This document shows, piece by piece, positions 34,141 to 45,894 of a DNA stretch of 64,000 bases. The notes beneath the pieces were generated by a model that made no database searches, had not been told where the DNA came from, and saw only the letters and a program-made list of their open reading frames with translations. The DNA is from Erythroxylum novogranatense (Eukaryota > Streptophyta > Magnoliopsida > Malpighiales > Erythroxylaceae): the NCBI GenBank assembly GCA_029891385.1, contig CM057230.1, positions 14,211,372-14,275,371 on the forward strand. Reading direction: 5' to 3'. Position 1 is the first letter of the stretch, and every line of letters begins with the position of its first letter. A program made the translations under genes and the position numbers.

Positions 34141-35640
34141 ACATTTCGATTCGTGCAATGAGGTTGCCTAATTTGATTGATTGAGAGCTTTGAATGTGCG
34201 AGATGAATCTGGAGCGGGATGGAGTATTATTGGCTACACCGAGACCGAGACCGATGCTCTTGGACAGATCGGAGGGTTCGTGATAAGGATCTGTTATGGT
34301 GAGACCGATTGAGAAAGCGAAGACCGATTCGAGATCGAGTTTGATGTGAGAGATGAGACTCTATGGATAGGCGTAGACTTTGTGTGCCCGATGTGGATAA
34401 CTTGAGGCGAGAGATATTGGAGGAGGCTCATATGGCCACTTATGCTATGCATCCCGGTACTACCAAGATGTATAACACTCTTAAGCAACATTTCGTGGCA
34501 CGGCTCAAGAAGCGGTGGCGGAGTTTGTATCCAGATGTTTGACGTGCCAGCAGGTTAAGGCTGAGCACCAGGCTCCAGTAGGGAAGCTTCATTCGTTGCC
34601 CATTCCAGAGTGGAAATGGGAACGAATTACTATGGATTTCATTATGGGTTTGCCTAGGACGCCGAGGCAGCATGATGCTATCTGGGTCATAGTGGATCGG
34701 TTGACTAAATCGGCCCATTTCTTGCCAAATGAGGAGAACAATACCATGGATCGGTTGGCCCGAAGTATGTGGTCGAGATAGTGAGACCGCATGGGGTCCC
34801 AAAGGTCGATAGTGTCGGCGAGGATCCCAGATTTACTTCGAGGTTACGCAGCGAGTTTCGATGCTCACATGGGACTAGTGAACTTCAATCTGACTTTTCA
34901 TCCTCGCATGTATGGGCAAAGTGAGAGGACGATTAAAACTGCTGAGGATATGCTTGGGCATGTGTATTGGAGTTCAGAGGAGCATGGGATCGAGATTCAG
35001 CCCCGATTGAGTTTGCATACAATAACCATTTTCACAAGAGTATCGGGATGGCACCATATGAGGCACTTTATGGGCGCACGTGTAGATCGCCTCTGATTGG
35101 GATGAGGAAGGGTGAGAATGATCGAGGGTCCCGAGTGATTCAGGATCTTGTTGATAAGGTAAATCGATTCGAGTCGCATCAAGGCGGCTCGGGATAAGCG
35201 TAAGAGTTATGTGGATCAAAGACAGAGGGAGATGGAGTATAATGTGGGAGACAAGGTATTCTTAAGGGTGTCACCGTGGCGTGGTGTACTGAGATTCGGC
35301 AAGAAGGGCAAGTTGAGCCCTAGGTACATTGGTCCGTATGAGATTGTCAAGAGGATAGGACCATTGGCGTATAGATTAGCATTGCCGAGTGAGATGTCTC
35401 AGTTACATGACGTCTTCCACGTGAGTATGCTCCGGAGATATCGGTCAGATCCGACTCATGTGATTCCGGCTCAGGAGATTGAGGTGTCTAGTAATTTGAG
35501 TTATGTAGAGGAGCCGATTCAGATTGTCGGGTCACAGTGAAACAATTGAGGAATAAGAGTATTCCATTGGTGAAGGTTCTTTCGAGGAACCACTGACCGA
35601 GGAGGCTACCGGGAGACCGAGGAGCATATGAGAGACAAGA
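34141..35640 (+). pseudogene. pol: Integrase and chromodomain-like tail of the Tekay-like element, broken
   Basis: The zinc-binding region is at about 34420-34580 (CLTCQQVKAEHQAPVGKLHS). The core has ERITMDFIMGLPRTPRQHDA and VIVDRLTKSAHFLP, with frame changes near 34780 and 35000, then AYNNHFHKSIGMAPYEALYG. The C-terminal part at 35211-35540 is open (YIGPYEIVKRIGPLAYRLAL, HDVFHVSMLRRY). Chromodomain-like sequence continues frameshifted to about 35640 and would have guided integration into heterochromatin. Confidence 0.8.
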
Positions 35641-35701
35641 TCCTCATCTATTCGATCGATCGTAAGAATTTCTGGGACTAAATTTTTATTAGAGGGAGAA
35701 A

Positions 35702-38700
35702 TGTAACATCCCATCTCCCATAGGAAGGGTTTATTGGTAATTTGGGACGGGTTAGGAGTATTGACTTAGGTCTCGGCATGAACATGCAATATATAGCTTT
35801 ATGAGTATTGATTTGGTTGCACATGCACGTAGTATATATGCATTCATGATATTTCCTACTTAGGTTTTAAATTGTGATCTTTTGTTAAATTTATGGGATA
35901 ATTGTATTTGAGAAATTTTTGGAGTTCGCCATAAAGCGTTTTACATTTTAAGGATTTATAGAATTTTTGGAATTTTTGGGGTTGTTGCGGATAGGAAAAT
36001 TCCAACTGACCGACGGGTGAAATTTTTGTACTGAACAGGATTGACTAATGGCATAAGATTAGTGGATAATTAATGTTAAGAATTATTTTAGAGTCATGAT
36101 TAGTGTTTAAGTGAGATTAAGAAGAGATTAGGATTAAAGTAAGTTAATTAACTCATTTTTGTCTTTTCCTATGTTAAAAGGCCAAGTGTCCATGTATTTA
36201 AGTCATTTTGTCTTATATTAAGCTTCATCATCGACTTTCCTCCTTATTCTACTTAAAACTCATTTTAAAAGCTTTGAAAGTATAATCTTCTTCCTCTCAT
36301 CCGAAGGTTGCTTCTTCTTTGGTGTGTTGGTTTTGTTCTCCACCTTTGAAGTCTCTTCTTCTTTTCCATACATGGAAGGTTGCTTTGGTGCCTTGCTTGC
36401 TTCTTCCTTGCACACCTAAGAGTAAGTTAGACCCTTGAGAAGTTGATGAGTTGCTTGTATAGTGGAGATAGCCGTGGGTGAGGAAGTGAGTTGTGAAGTT
36501 TTGGAGGGTTGTAAAGAGTTGGAGATTTGAGAGTTGGAACTTGATTTGGTAAGTATTTATGTTTGTTTCATTCTTTAAGTAGTTAGATGCATTCATGGTA
36601 AGCTTTTAAGCATTTACTTGATTGTGGAAGTGGTAAGTTTGAATGGGTTTCAAGTATGTTTGTGTGAGGGAAATTGGTTAGGGTAGTTAAAGTATGTGAT
36701 AAGTGATGTTATGAATGATGTTATAATGTTTAATACATGGAAATAAAGTATGACAATTGTGGATATATGTGCTGCCAAAGTTGGGTGAATTATATAAATG
36801 AATGTTATGATTAGTTTGTGGTTGAATTAGAGGTAGAATTTGATGCTTAGTGAAGTGTTATAGATGTTAGAAGTGATAGGAGGTTGGTTGATGGTGAAAG
36901 CTGGAACTTGAGTTTTGAACCTATGGTACTGTTTTGATCATAATAAATTGTATAGGTGAGCAAATTAGGTGAGGTTTGTGCCCAAGTAAACTTTGGGATG
37001 TTGGTTTCATTTAGTGTGAAATAGGTGTTATTAAATTATAATGTGAGAAGGTCGAAAATTGGCATGGAAAGTTTCTGTTTTGTTGGCTGTGAACAGTATC
37101 CGCAAATGTGTTCAATGAATTTTCTGATTTTCTAAATTAATTGGTATGGAATTAGGGAAAATGGTCTTCATGAAAGTTGTAGCCTATTGAATTAGCTTTC
37201 CATTGCCACTGATCTTGCTATTTTTCGAGTTGTATGTTAGGAGATATGACCTGATTACTGATGACTGTTTTCATGCATTGGCTGAAACCTAGCTGGATTG
37301 GCACATTTAGTGCACTTTCGGGTTTGGAGGAATTTTAGGAATTTTTGTGATTTGATTTGGGGTTTGCATTGTACTGAAGAGTTTTAGATATCAGATTGAT
37401 CTTGAAAATGGTATATGGCTTCTAATTTGTGGAGGTCAGATGTGGGAAATATGGAATTTCAAAATCTGGACCTACATTGTGATGTTAAGTGTTGTTTAGG
37501 TCAGAAACTTTCATGACAGATTTGAAAATGTTAGAGGCTGAATTGGAGTTTGGTTATTTCAGGAAGAATTGAAGTTTGGGATTTTATCTTTTCAGGGATA
37601 TAAAGCTCTGATTTTAATGACTTGTCTACAGGGAGTTATGTTGGTTATAAATTTACTGCTCAAATTGCATGGTTTCAGGGACAGTAACATTGAGTGAATT
37701 AATTGACTTGTTTAGCAATGGAATTTGATTTTGGGTTGTTCATGAAAGTTGTAGAGGACATTGTGAACTGATTGAGCATATTTATGTGGTAAGTTTTAGC
37801 TGACTAATCAGTGAGTCCTTGCATTTGTGAGTTACTGTCCTATATTTATGAGTTTTGAGTAAGCAGTATCTTGGATGGGATTTTTGTCACCCTTAGAGGT
37901 TGAATTGATTTTTATGGTCTTCTTGAGAGTTGTAGAGCTTTTCATAAGCTTTCCAATGAGGTATAGTGGGTATTTTTCTGATTTGTGTGCTAAAAGTTAG
38001 AGTAATTGGAAATTAAGATTGAAATCTGGAAAAAAAAAAAGGCAAGGCAGCAGTGGAAACTCGCCGTCTCGCGAGGGCGACGTTTCGCCTCGCGAGGGCG
38101 AGATTTAGGAGGCTGGTCGCGTGGCGACGCCGCCTCGCGATGATGTGAGCGAATTAAGCCTCATGGCGGCGGGCGCCTCATGAGGCAGAGATCGATATAT
38201 ATATATATATATATTTATTTTATTATTTTGATTCTTATTTGGCATTAAATGGTCCGCTTATTCTTTGTCAATTTCTTTTCTGTCCGACATCCGATTGACC
38301 TGATTTCAGAGGCATCGGATTCGTTGAATATTTAATTTCATTTTTTGAGAAAACGGGAATTTTTAGACGAGAATTTGACGTAGCCCCTATTGACGGAACA
38401 TGCAAACACTGTTTTGTTTAATTGGGGACCTATAGAGGTCCGAATTGCGCACCGTCAGCGCCAATAGGTTTCTAATTTTAGATGGAATTTTTATGACGGG
38501 AAAATTTTGGATTAGGGCCAGGAATGCTATGAACATGCATTATACACGTTTTAATTATTCCATGTGCATTGTTTGGACATTCTAACTACACAGTTGGTAA
38601 TGTTTACCTATTTTAATTGTTATAGAGGCTCAGTTGGACCGTAGATCCACGGACGTGGCAGAGACTTCCCGGCATTAGCTCGGAAGTTATTAGGTGAGTA

Positions 38701-39659
38701 ACCTAGATGGTTCCTCAATTATTATTTGGTTATATTTTGCACTTATACAACTGTGGAGATAATGGATGGGAATATGTGTGATTGATTTTGATTGATTTCG
38801 GACCATGGGTGTCTGAAATATTTGGTATGAGATATCGAAGTGTTATATGTGATCTTCATGTGATTACGTGGAAATGACTTATGGGAATTTGTTAAATGGG
38901 AATCGGTTATGGTGTGGATTTGGACATTTGCATTCATACATAATTGCATGATCAAGAATGGCGTCATTGTGAGAAGCGACCAACGAGAGCTTTAAGCTCA
39001 ACGTGATTGGGCCTTGAGTCCACAGTGATTTAGAGCCTATGGCTCACCGATTAACGCGCCTTAAAGGGACGCCAGCGCCACTCGACAACAATAAATTAAA
39101 TTGAAAGCGTCTCATACACATTTCATGTGCATTTGAATCGGGTTCTTCGACCGATAACGTGATAATCATGTGGTACTTCGAATGTGTTTGAGTGATATAG
39201 CTATGTGAATCTGTGAATATGCATGAATTGGGTGAACCATCGATGATGGTTCTCACCGAGTTCGCAAACTCACCCAAAATTGCAAATTATTTTTCGTGAC
39301 CGGAGAGTAGACTTATCGCTCCAGAGGGACTTTTCCTGCCGTGTAGATTGAGTTGGCAAGAGAAGTCATGGCACACAGGTCGGTCAGTTGGCACTTTTTG
39401 AGGGATGACCTAGTTAGCTTTTTGTTTGATTTTCTTACGAGTAATGTCTGAAAATACGGTTGTGTAAAATTTACTGCTTTGAGGTTAGGAAGTGAGAAAT
39501 TTATGGTTTCAAAAATTAGTGGATTTCATATTAATGCTTTATGATACTTGGATGCCATGTGGAGTGTTAGTTCGTTCGTGGCGCACCCTTATCGTCGGGT
39601 GTGTATCGGAATGACCTACGGGCATCCTGGTACATATCCTATGGTAAGGGGGTGCTACA
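35702..39659 (+). repeat. 3' LTR of the Tekay-like element
   Basis: 3958 bp, near-identical to 27133-31100. Differences are concentrated around 38060-38190 and 38950-39130. A purine-rich stretch (AGAGGGAGAAA) ends at 35701, directly before the LTR. ATCAC follows at 39660-39664. Confidence 0.93.
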
Positions 39660-39664
39660 ATCAC

Positions 39665-40460
39665 TCCTTATGCTGGCTATAGACATTCCTTTTTCATTTT
39701 GTAACCTCATGGAAAGGTTTCTAAAGCACTTGAAAGACTCATCTTTATGTGATAGAAAAAGTATCTAACAAAACCTTGTAAAATCATCAACAATCACAAG
39801 TCCATACTTCTTTCCACCAAGACTTATTGTTCTTGTTGGACCAAATAAGTCCATATGTAACAACTCAAGTGGTCTAGATGACGTATTGAAATGTTTTGAA
39901 GAGAAAGAGGTTTTAACTTATTTCCCTTTCGACAACTTTCACAAAAGAAATCTTTGTCAAAACGAATTTGTGGCAAACCTTTTACCAAATCATGTTTCAA
40001 AAGTTTTGAAATATGTTTAAAACCGACATGACCTAGTTTTTATGCCGATCGTCTTTCATCTTGAGAGATAAAAACATGAAATATTTTGAGACCGAAAATC
40101 GCCTAAATCAATTTTGTAAAGATTGTTTCGTCTTTTGGCTGAAAAGAAGATGGAACCATCTTTGTTTCGACTTCACAAAATTTTGATTGAAAGTAACTTC
40201 AAAACCGAATCACATAATTGACTAATACTTATCAAGTTATGCTTTAAACCATCAACTAGTAAGACGTTGTTAATGCATGTACGGGAATTCTTACCAATCT
40301 TACCAAACCCGATTATCTTTCCCCGCCGGTTGTCTCCAAAAGTTACCGATCCTCCTTTCTTGATGAAGATCTAGGAACATAGACTTGTTTCCGTTATGTG
40401 ACGCGAGCATCCACCGTCCAAATACCAATGGTGCTTCTTTGGTTCTTCCAAAGAAGGATT
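39665..40460 (-). pseudogene. pol: Protease and integrase N-terminal half of the SIRE-like copia
   Basis: The minus strand shows HHWYLDGGCSRHIT at about 40435-40393, the copia protease active-site region with DGG where D-S-G is expected. A VTFGDN segment follows at about 40350. Further left are GAG-pre-integrase and zinc-binding integrase traces (39900-40060), running to the catalytic core that is cut at 39664. Confidence 0.72.
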
Positions 40461-40828
40461 TCGTAGGAGATATTATCTTATTTTTAGGTACCAGATTCTC
40501 TTGGGTCCTTTAGGTTAGTATGATGTAATGAATGATAATAAGGTGTAGAATGTAAACGTTGATGACCTTTTCGAAAACCCGATTGATATCTTTTCTTATC
40601 TTTTGAGCAATTGATTTTACGTAATTCGGGCTTATTTTTAGTAAACCCTAATCCAATTTTATCCCCGGATGTCTCAGTATTTTCCTATCATTTCATTAAT
40701 CTTTTTGTACTATCGTAGAATTTAGCTAGATCAATTGAGAGATTATTAATTCTCGTTTCAATTGATTAATCTCTTGGATCTATCTACAACTTTGTTGTTA
40801 TTCAATTCCTCAACTTGCTTTCTCAAAC
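40461..40828 (-). pseudogene. gag-protease linker of the SIRE-like copia
   Basis: No clear domain. Sequence is coding-like on the minus strand but broken, and lies between the C-terminal coiled part of gag and the protease. Confidence 0.4.
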
Positions 40829-42095
40829 TTATATTCTCACGCCTATCTCATGAGTATGTTTGAGGTTTTCATATTTCTTCTTCAACGACTTGTCTCTGCT
40901 TCGAATAGCATGAGAATCCTCTAATAATTCTGAGTATGCATCTTGTATATCATTATAGCTAGAAGTTACCTCCTCATCATTTTCTTCTTCAGCTACCAGA
41001 CATATGTTAGCATGTTCTGACGCTTTTGAACTTGTATCTGATTCTGATGAGTCCAGATCTTCCCACGTTGCCATCATGCTTTTCTTGTTATCCCTACTCC
41101 TTTTGGGTTGTCTTTTCAACATTGGACACTCGGACTTGTAATGTCCCGGCTTCTTGCATTCATAACATGTAACAGATGCTTTATCGACTTTTTCATCGTC
41201 TTTGCCGCTGTTCCTTCTAAATGTTGAATTTCCTTTGGACTTCTTTTTCCACATTATTCTTATCTTTCTTGAAATGAAAGATAGCTCATCGTCTTCATCA
41301 CTTGATTCAGATTCTGGACTTATGGAATCATCATCCTTTGCTTCTTCAATCTTTAAAGCCTTTGATGTGTTCCTCTTTGTTTTCTTCTTCTGGATTTTGT
41401 GATTCTTTTGACTTGCTTTGAGCGCTATGGACTTCTCTTTCTTGGGCTTATCTTCCGCATCAAGCTCTACGTGTATCTTCAACGATCCAAGCAATTCATC
41501 AAGCTTCAAGACGCTTAAGTCTTTGGCTTCTTGTAAGAAGATTACTTTGGGTCTCCATCTTTTCGACAGACTCCTCAAAATCTTTCGAACATGGTCTTGA
41601 TCTGTCAGACGTTTTCCAAGAGCTTTTAGTCCATTAACAATTGTTTGGAATCTTCCAAACATTTGATCAATGGTCTCTTCTTTTTCATCTTGAATAACTC
41701 GATCGATGCACCAAAATACTTATCTTAGACTCCTTGACTTGATTTGTTCCTTCATGTGCAATTGATAATGTATCCCACATTTCTTTGGCGAGTATCACAT
41801 CCATGAACTTTGTCATACTCGCTCGCTTCAATGCACAACTCAAGAAAAATTTCGCTTTGGAGTTTAGTTGAAATCTTGCTTTCTGTTCAGCCGTCCATCT
41901 TTCTCGTGGAATTGGATTTTTATCATCATCTTCAGGTGTGTATGGTCCATTCTCGATGATGTCCCAAAGGTCAATGTGAGTAGACTCGATAAACAATCTC
42001 ATCCGATCCTTCCAATAGTGGTAGTCGTCACCATTGAATGTTGGAGGTCTAGTGACTGAGGCTCCTTCGGCAATATATGTGTGTGATTCCACCAT
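40829..42095 (-). pseudogene. gag: gag of the SIRE-like copia, one frameshift
   Basis: It starts at ATG 42095 (MVESHTYIAEGASVTRPPTF), with NGDDYHYWKDRMRLFIESTH typical of the UBN2-type copia gag. The frame ends at 41685 and resumes in another frame at 41662 (MFGRFQTIVNGLKALGKRL). It then runs 277 codons through an acidic serine-rich stretch, a CCHC knuckle CYECKKPGHYKSEC near 41160-41120, and a long charged helical tail. A one- or two-base indel near 41680 is the only major lesion in the first 400 codons, making this the best preserved frame of the element. Confidence 0.85.
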
Positions 42096-42138
42096 TTTCT
42101 TTAGTTCACACTTTATTAGAGTGATTCTTGAACACCTT

Positions 42139-42149
42139 GCTCGATACCA
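42139..42149 (-). other. Primer-binding site of the SIRE-like copia, one base lost
   Basis: On the minus strand TGGTATCGAGC adjoins the 5' LTR. It is the initiator tRNA-Met site TGGTATCAGAGC lacking one A. Confidence 0.75.
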
Positions 42150-42150
42150 A

Positions 42151-43210
42151 TCAAGTAAATCACACGTTAATATATTGAGTAATAATATGATCAAGATACA
42201 CAAGAAGGGGGTTGAATTGTGATAAACTTTTCGTTAATCCTTCAATAACAATTGCTTGTTCTTTCGAAAACTTATCTTAAATCAATTCTTGACTAGTTTG
42301 AAAACCTTTGATAATAATGAGAACTACGATTTAAGTAAAGTAAGAGTTAGAGAGAAACACGACAATTTATCCCGGTTCACCCTAAATCAGGCTACGCCCG
42401 ACCCTCGATATCCTTATGAGATTTCACTATCTCCGAACATTTACAAGTATTCTTTGACTGAGCCTCTTGGTCTCTTAACAACAAGTATTCTTTACTCTTA
42501 GCCTCTTCAAAGCTACTGTAACACTTTTCAAAATGAAAACTAATAAAGAGCTTTTTACAAAAGAGTTGCTTTTAAAATGTATACCGAAAAATAGTTCACA
42601 ATTTTTCTCGATAGTCGATGTTTCAATACTCGAGTTTCATTCACTTATCTCAAAAGTCGTTTTACTTCAATCTCGACTCTTATTTATAATCGTGTCTTCA
42701 ACTGTTTCTTGAATATACGCTTGAATCTTTAAAGAAACGGTTATTCAGCTTTAACTCCAGAATCGCCTTAAATCGATGTTTCTTTCTTTTATCGATTCTT
42801 GTATCGCTCGCTTTTCTCTTCGTAAAGCTTCCGCCGATTTTTGTATCGCCCGCTTTTCTTTTTCTTCCTTCGCTTTTCTTTCATTATTCTTCCGCTTTTT
42901 CTTCCTTCATTATTCTTCCGCCTCATTATTCTTTCCTTCGCTTTTCTTCCTTAAATCCGCTTTTCTTCCTTCATTATTCTTAATTATTCTTTTCCTTCCT
43001 TCCTTTTTTCTTCCGCTCGCTTTTCTTCCTTCGCTTTTCTTCCGCTCATTATTCTTCCGCTCGCTTTTCCTTCCTTCTTTTCTTCCTTTTTTCTTCCGCT
43101 CATTATTCTTCCTTCGCTTTTTTTTATGCATCCATCTACTTTTCATTTGTATATTTCTCTTTGTTTATTATCAAAATTATTTAAAACGTGAAGTCTGGTT
43201 TGACTTAACA
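42151..43210 (-). repeat. 5' LTR (right) of the SIRE-like copia
   Basis: 1060 bp, partner of 20928-22071. The CTTCC-rich tract (42780-43125) is shorter than in the partner, and this accounts for much of the length difference. GACCC follows at 43211-43215. Confidence 0.9.
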
Positions 43211-43215
43211 GACCC

Positions 43216-43597
43216 GAGGCATAATGTGAGTGCTATTGTCTTAAGAAATGGTAAGGAATTGCAGCCCCCAGTCGACAAGAACCCTAAACGTGACTACGCC
43301 CGGGGTTCCCGTGCAGAGATAGAACAGGAAGCCAAAATGGAGCTTAAACGAGACCACATACAGGATTCAGGTCCAGCTGAAAATCCTAAAAAACCCAAAC
43401 CTCTAGTGGTTCCACCCCGATTCCCACAGAGACTGGCTCAGAGCAAGAAGGAAAAGGAGGATAAAAGCATCATGGAGTTATTGCAAAGAGTCAAAGTAAA
43501 CATCCCGCTCCTCGAGGCCATTAAACAGGTTCTGCGCTACACCTAATTCCTTAAGGAATTATGCACAAACAAGCGTAAGTTAACAGGTAATGAAAGG
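43216..43597 (+). pseudogene. gag: gag of the Athila-like element, second part
   Basis: The gag tail resumes after the GACCC duplication with NVSAIVLRNGKELQPPVDKN, then a charged linker and a PPRFPQRLAQSKKEKEDKSI stretch known at Athila gag-protease junctions. A TAA near 43543 follows RVKVNIPLLEAIKQ. By chance the inserted LTR upstream reads open into it from 42776, giving a meaningless 256-codon chimera. Confidence 0.82.
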
Positions 43598-44398
43598 GTG
43601 AGTGTGGGTGAGAATGTTTCAGCTGTTTTACAGAGGAAATTACCTCCTAAGTGTCGCGACCAAGGTATGTTTTCCATTCCTTGCAAAATTGGGAATATTG
43701 GTATAAGTGAAGCTATGTGTGACCTAGGAGTCTCTATTAATGTGATGCCTTTATCTGTTTATACTTCTCTAGGTCTTGGTCCATTAACTAGTACTGGAGT
43801 TATAATTCAATTGGCGGATCGATCGATTGTCTATCCTCAAGGTGTTTTAGAGGATGTGCTAGTTCAAGTTAATGGATTAATTTTTCCTGCTGATTTCTTT
43901 GTTCTTGATATGGAAAATGATAGTTCATCTAAGTCTTCTGATATCTTGCTGGGTAGGCCTTTCCTTAGCACAACTAAGGCAAAGATAGATGTGCATAGTG
44001 GTTCATTAACTTTAGAGTTTGACGGGGAAGTGGTGAAATTCAATGTTTATGATGCCATGAAATGTGCTGAAGATGTGTCTTGTGTTTATAATGTTGATAT
44101 CATTGAAGATTTGACTAATGAGGTTTTTGCTTTAAATTATGATGATGAGTTGAATTATGTTTTGTGTCATAGCATGTCTGTTGATAGAGTTAAGAGATTT
44201 GCTGATCGGTCTGAATTTTCTGATGATATACTTGATGTGGTTTATGCCCTAGAAGCTCTTAAGGCTTCAAGTATGAAATTTGTGCCTATTAAGCTATCAC
44301 GATCAGAATCTACACTGTTACCTTCGATTTTGCAGGCCCCAAAGCTGGAGCTCAAAAAGCTTCCCGAGCATTTGAAATACGCATATTTAGGTGGTTAA
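43598..44398 (+). pseudogene. pol: Athila-type protease and pol linker, truncated before reverse transcriptase
   Basis: A 266-codon open frame. It contains SIPCKIGNIGISEAMCDLGV then SINVMPLSVYTSLGL; Athila proteases carry this D-L-G-x-S-I-N active-site variant instead of D-T/S-G. ILLGRPFLSTTKAKIDVHSG marks the second half. The linker ends LKKLPEHLKYAYLGG and stops at 44396-44398, exactly where the reverse transcriptase should begin. The protease looks intact; everything downstream of the linker is gone. Confidence 0.87.
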
Positions 44399-45894
44399 CA
44401 TCGAGACGAGGATCGTCGAACCTAGGACGTTAAACAAGGGCGCTAATGGGAGGCAGCCTATATTTTTATTTTTATTTTTCTTTCTTTTCTTTTGCTTTGT
44501 TTTATGTTCTTTTTGTCTCGTTTGTTTCCTTCTTTCTTTTTTGTGATCTTTTCCCCTCCTTTCCTGTGTTTTTCAGGTGGTTCGACGTTGGAAAAATTCG
44601 GAGATATTGGAGTTGTTGGCTCTCGTCCCTTACTATACTAGCTACACCCTACTGGCGGGATGCCTAAAAGAGCTCACGTATAAGCCCTCATCGCTCCCCG
44701 GATTCAGGGAATTCCTCGTTACCCTTTTCATTTACTTTTACGCTGAGGACAACGCATGCTTTAAGTGTGGGAGGTGATTTATAGCTTTTGAGATACATCT
44801 TTGTTTTTGTTTGATCGTTACTTGGGTGTGCCTCCGCTTTCTTTTGGTATTTTTGGACTTTAACTGTTGATGTCGTATGACTTAAAAATCCTCTTTTGCT
44901 CCATTTTGCTTGATGAATTGTGATGAATTGTTGTGCCTTAGGTAATGGTGGACTGTTTTAAAGGAGTCGAGAGTATGATTGAGTCCCTTGTTGTTTAATG
45001 TTAATTAAATGTTAATGATTTTTTTCCTATATGTTGAAGTTGCGGGCCTGAGTTAATTGGTTAGAATTTTAAAAAATTGTGTGATTAATCGGTGCCTTTC
45101 TTGTCTAGAGTCATGTTAAGCTTAGAAGTTGAGTTGGTATATGTGTTGAACTTTCGATTGATGGTGGGAAATTATGGTGGAGAAAGCGAATGAAAAAAAA
45201 GGTGTTAGATTCGTTCCGCCAATCGCCAAAGGTGATTGTGAGCGAAGCCAAAAATCCGTCTAAAGGTTGGATGAGACTGAGTAACCGGGCGACATTCATC
45301 ACAAATGTTTGCGCTCGCGTAAAAAGGTCTTGAACAACTATGACGTGTGAGGCAACCAACTACTCCTCTGATTACTCAAAAAAAAGGGAAAATAATATAT
45401 TTCAAGCATATGAGTAATTACGAGTAAGGCTAAAGCCACTTAGCATTGTGATTGACCGAGTAACCGGATGACATTCATCACAAATGTTTGTATTCGCGTA
45501 AAAAGGCCAATGACAATTCCGAGCAAATTATAGCTAAAAACACCTAATTAAGTAATTAAGATTAACCCGATCTTCCTATGACTACCACATAAATTCGGAA
45601 TTCCTCATGTATACTAACCACCTGATAAGTGAAGTGTGTTTTCTAGGCTTGATTGGTTTTTAATTAAAATTCGGTAATTCATGCATGCGTTTCAATTTGA
45701 GTTCAGGCTTGTGTCTTCTCGTGTAGGAAATTAGTTGCATTTCTTTGACATTTCATTAACATTGGGACAAGATTGTGCTCTCATTCCTAGTTTACATTAC
45801 CTTTGTGCGTGTTTCATTGAGTGGAGCGGTTTTTCATTGTGTCTTGGTCCTCCTTTATGCTTGAGGACAAGCATCATCTAAGTGTGGGGAGATT
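44399..45894 (+). other. 3' region of the Athila-like element with two polypurine-like sites
   Basis: It starts with an Athila post-pol motif (GACGTTAAACAAGGGCGCTA and GGGAGGCAGCC near 44428-44457), then a T-rich stretch. AAGTGTGGGAGGTG lies near 44763 and a very similar AAGTGTGGGGAGA lies at the 3' LTR junction near 45881. Both are preceded by GAGGACAA and GCAT. A direct repeat (GTAACCGG and GACATTCATCACAAATGTTT) occurs at 45275 and 45454. No envelope-like frame is seen. Confidence 0.65.

Larger units (their letters stand above)
27133..39659 (+). mobile_element. Tekay/Del-like chromovirus gypsy element with 4-kb LTRs, innermost of the nest
   Basis: The LTRs start TGTAACATCCC and end GGTGCTACA. 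ATCAC is duplicated at 27128-27132 and 39660-39664. LTRs are 3968 and 3958 bp with an internal region of only 4.6 kb. Very long LTRs, an initiator-tRNA primer site and an integrase followed by chromodomain-like sequence point to the Tekay/Del lineage. LTRs are almost identical outside a few GC-rich spots, so it is the youngest layer. Its coding frames are nevertheless riddled with indels. Confidence 0.87.
20928..43210 (-). mobile_element. SIRE/Maximus-like copia element with env-like region, split by a gypsy element
   Basis: The LTRs are 20928-22071 and 42151-43210. GACCC is duplicated at 20923-20927 and 43211-43215. All coding is on the minus strand: gag near the right end, then protease, integrase, reverse transcriptase/RNase H and an env-like region before the left LTR. 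Without the inserted gypsy it is about 9.75 kb, the size range of SIRE/Maximus elements. Every frame is broken. Confidence 0.87.

Noticed and set aside
42776..43546. 256-codon frame starting in the SIRE-like LTR
   Set aside because: The first half is the pyrimidine-rich LTR tract and the second half is Athila gag; the join is an insertion junction, not a gene.
44446..44777. Hydrophobic frame (MGGSLYFYFYFSFFSFALFY) that could suggest a membrane or envelope protein
   Set aside because: It is a T-rich run in the Athila 3' non-coding region; the hydrophobicity comes from TTT/TTC repeats.
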